Source: Neobacillus soli NBRC 102451
Lineage (GTDB): Bacteria > Bacillota > Bacilli > Bacillales > Cytobacillaceae
DNA length: 64,000 nt
Assembly (NCBI RefSeq): GCF_001591665.1
Contig: NZ_BCVI01000025.1
Span: 1-64,000, forward strand
Direction: 5' to 3'
The position numbers and the translations under genes were made by a program. The first letter of the stretch is position 1, and the number at the start of each line of letters is the position of its first letter. This document shows, piece after piece, positions 62,820 through 64,000 of the stretch. The notes below the pieces were generated by a model, which was given only the letters and a program-made list of their open reading frames with translations, was not told the DNA's origin and ran no database searches.

Positions 62820-64000
62820 ATTTCAAACCATTCCATTCCCAAACCTTTTGATCAGAAGGAAGGAGAAAAGCGATTAAACCAAGCAATGGCAGGACCCCAA
62901 GCCAGGTTATCATTGTCTGTAACCCAATCCAGTCAGCTATGGACCCCAGTCCTACAGAACCGATTGCCCCCATTCCAAACGCAAGGCCAACGGTCAAACC
63001 AGACATCGTTCCAATCTTTCCCGGGACTAATTCCTGTGCATAGACGACAGTTACAGAAAAACTAGTCATTAAAATAAATCCGGTAAGAATAAGGAAGACA
63101 AAGGCCGCGGTTGGCGGAACATAGGGTATGAGAATTGAAAAAGGCACAGTCGCTAACATCGAAAAGGAAATGATATTTTTTTTGCCAAATCGGTCTGAAA
63201 GCGGTCCGCCAAAAAAGGTGCCGATTGCTCCGGATACTAAAAATGCAAATAAGAAGATCTGAGATTCTTTAATCGTAAGTCCATATTCTTTGATAGCAAA
63301 AAAGGTATAAAAATTGGTGATGCCAGAGGTATACCAAGTTCTTGCAAAGATTAGTAATAGTATCAATCCTAAAGTATTTTTTACCTCTTTGGATAACCCT
63401 TCTTTTTTTCCTGTACCAGTATTCTTATTTCTAACAGGCCTTGGAAAAGTTATTAATCTCTGTTTATACCAATTTGCAATATAAATTAATAAAATGACTG
63501 CAAGCGCGGCAACGATGGTAAACCAGGAGGCACCTATTTGACCGAGAGGGACCAAAATTAGTGCGGTAATCAATGGGGCTAATGCCTGGCCTGTATTGCC
63601 CCCCACTTGATAAATCGATTGTGCAAGTCCTCTTCTGTTTCCAGCAGCCATATAAGCAACCCTTGAGCCTTCAGGATGAAACACTGCCGAACCAAGCCCA
63701 ATGAATAGGACAGACAAGACAATCATTCCAAAATTTGAAGCAAACCCTAACCCAAGAATCCCAAATAAAGTAAATGTAAGGCCAATTGGTAGTGCAAACG
63801 GCATTGGTTTTTTGTCTGTTAACATTCCGACCATTGGCTGCATAACGGATGAAACCATATTTAGGGAAAAGGCAATGACGCCTAGCTGAGTGAAACTTAA
63901 GCCCATAGACTTTTCTAAAATAGGAAACATTGCTGGTACTACAGCTTGAATGGCATCATTTAATAAATGGCATAGCCCGATGATAAACAGGATTTTAAAC
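62818..64000 (-). CDS. MFS transporter, fosmidomycin-resistance-like (5' end outside window)
   Basis: At least 393 residues with about eleven hydrophobic segments. The frame remains open to the right edge (KILFIIGLCHLLNDAIQAVVPAMFPILEKSMG...), so the apparent internal ATG at 63930 is not the true start. Motifs: PMVGMLTDKKP between helices 2 and 3, GSAVFHPEGSRVAYMAAGNRRGLAQSIYQVGGNTGQALAPL, and GGPLSDRFGKKN. The FHPEG block is typical of the Fsr subgroup. Substrate unknown. Confidence 0.85.
   Translation of the reverse strand, partial: FKILFIIGLCHLLNDAIQAVVPAMFPILEKSMGLSFTQLGVIAFSLNMVSSVMQPMVGMLTDKKPMPFALPIGLTFTLFGILGLGFASNFGMIVLSVLFIGLGSAVFHPEGSRVAYMAAGNRRGLAQSIYQVGGNTGQALAPLITALILVPLGQIGASWFTIVAALAVILLIYIANWYKQRLITFPRPVRNKNTGTGKKEGLSKEVKNTLGLILLLIFARTWYTSGITNFYTFFAIKEYGLTIKESQIFLFAFLVSGAIGTFFGGPLSDRFGKKNIISFSMLATVPFSILIPYVPPTAAFVFLILTGFILMTSFSVTVVYAQELVPGKIGTMSGLTVGLAFGMGAIGSVGLGSIADWIGLQTMITWLGVLPLLGLIAFLLPSDQKVWEWNGLK

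Overview
The window looks like the chromosome of a low-G+C, endospore-forming Bacillaceae (Bacillus/Neobacillus type). Evidence: an alpha/beta-type small acid-soluble spore protein, a Spo0E-family protein, the SigI/RsgI pair, a Bacillus-style methionine-salvage cluster under two SAM-I riboswitches, and AGGAGG-type ribosome sites throughout.

Left chromosomal block (1-23476). A membrane protein, sigI-rsgI, small spore-type genes, a B12-binding radical SAM protein, a two-gene 2-oxoacid:ferredoxin oxidoreductase, a PAS sensor kinase and an ArsR-type repressor with its own palindromic operator come first. The salvage genes mtnK (minus strand) and mtnE, mtnW, mtnX, mtnB, mtnD (plus strand) follow. 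An IS3-family element sits exactly inside the mtnD terminator hairpin. A Spo0E-like gene and the fixA-fixB-fixC electron-transfer operon close the block.

Integrated island (23459-61310, about 37.8 kb). It lies between two copies of a 28-bp core at the fixC/fixX junction. The island carries its own recoded fixX on its left edge, so fixC is still followed by a translationally coupled fixX. The native fixX is displaced to the far right, behind the island integrase. The island holds, in order: small AT-rich cargo genes and decayed genes; a plasmid-like replication block (RHH protein, Rep/DnaD-like initiator, a DnaC-like loader with a nonsense codon, DnaB-like ATPase, DUF1071 annealing protein); a ParA partition locus; a large STAND NTPase with a Cap4-like nuclease domain; a three-gene McrB/DUF2357 restriction module converging on two DNA methyltransferases; a second tyrosine recombinase; an IS256 element; unknown cargo; and a divergent XRE repressor/integrase pair at the right edge. 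I see no relaxase, type IV secretion, capsid or terminase genes. The best description is a defence-carrying integrative element with plasmid-like replication and segregation genes but no visible transfer genes.

Right chromosomal block (61300-64000). Native fixX with its terminator, a hypothetical gene, a hemerythrin-domain protein and an MFS transporter cut by the window end.

Most unusual points: the fixX-replacing attachment site; the restriction module with an unknown first subunit; the STAND/Cap4 protein; and an island-specific 12-mer (TGGAGGGTTAAA) that recurs at promoters and in a 53-bp hairpin palindrome.
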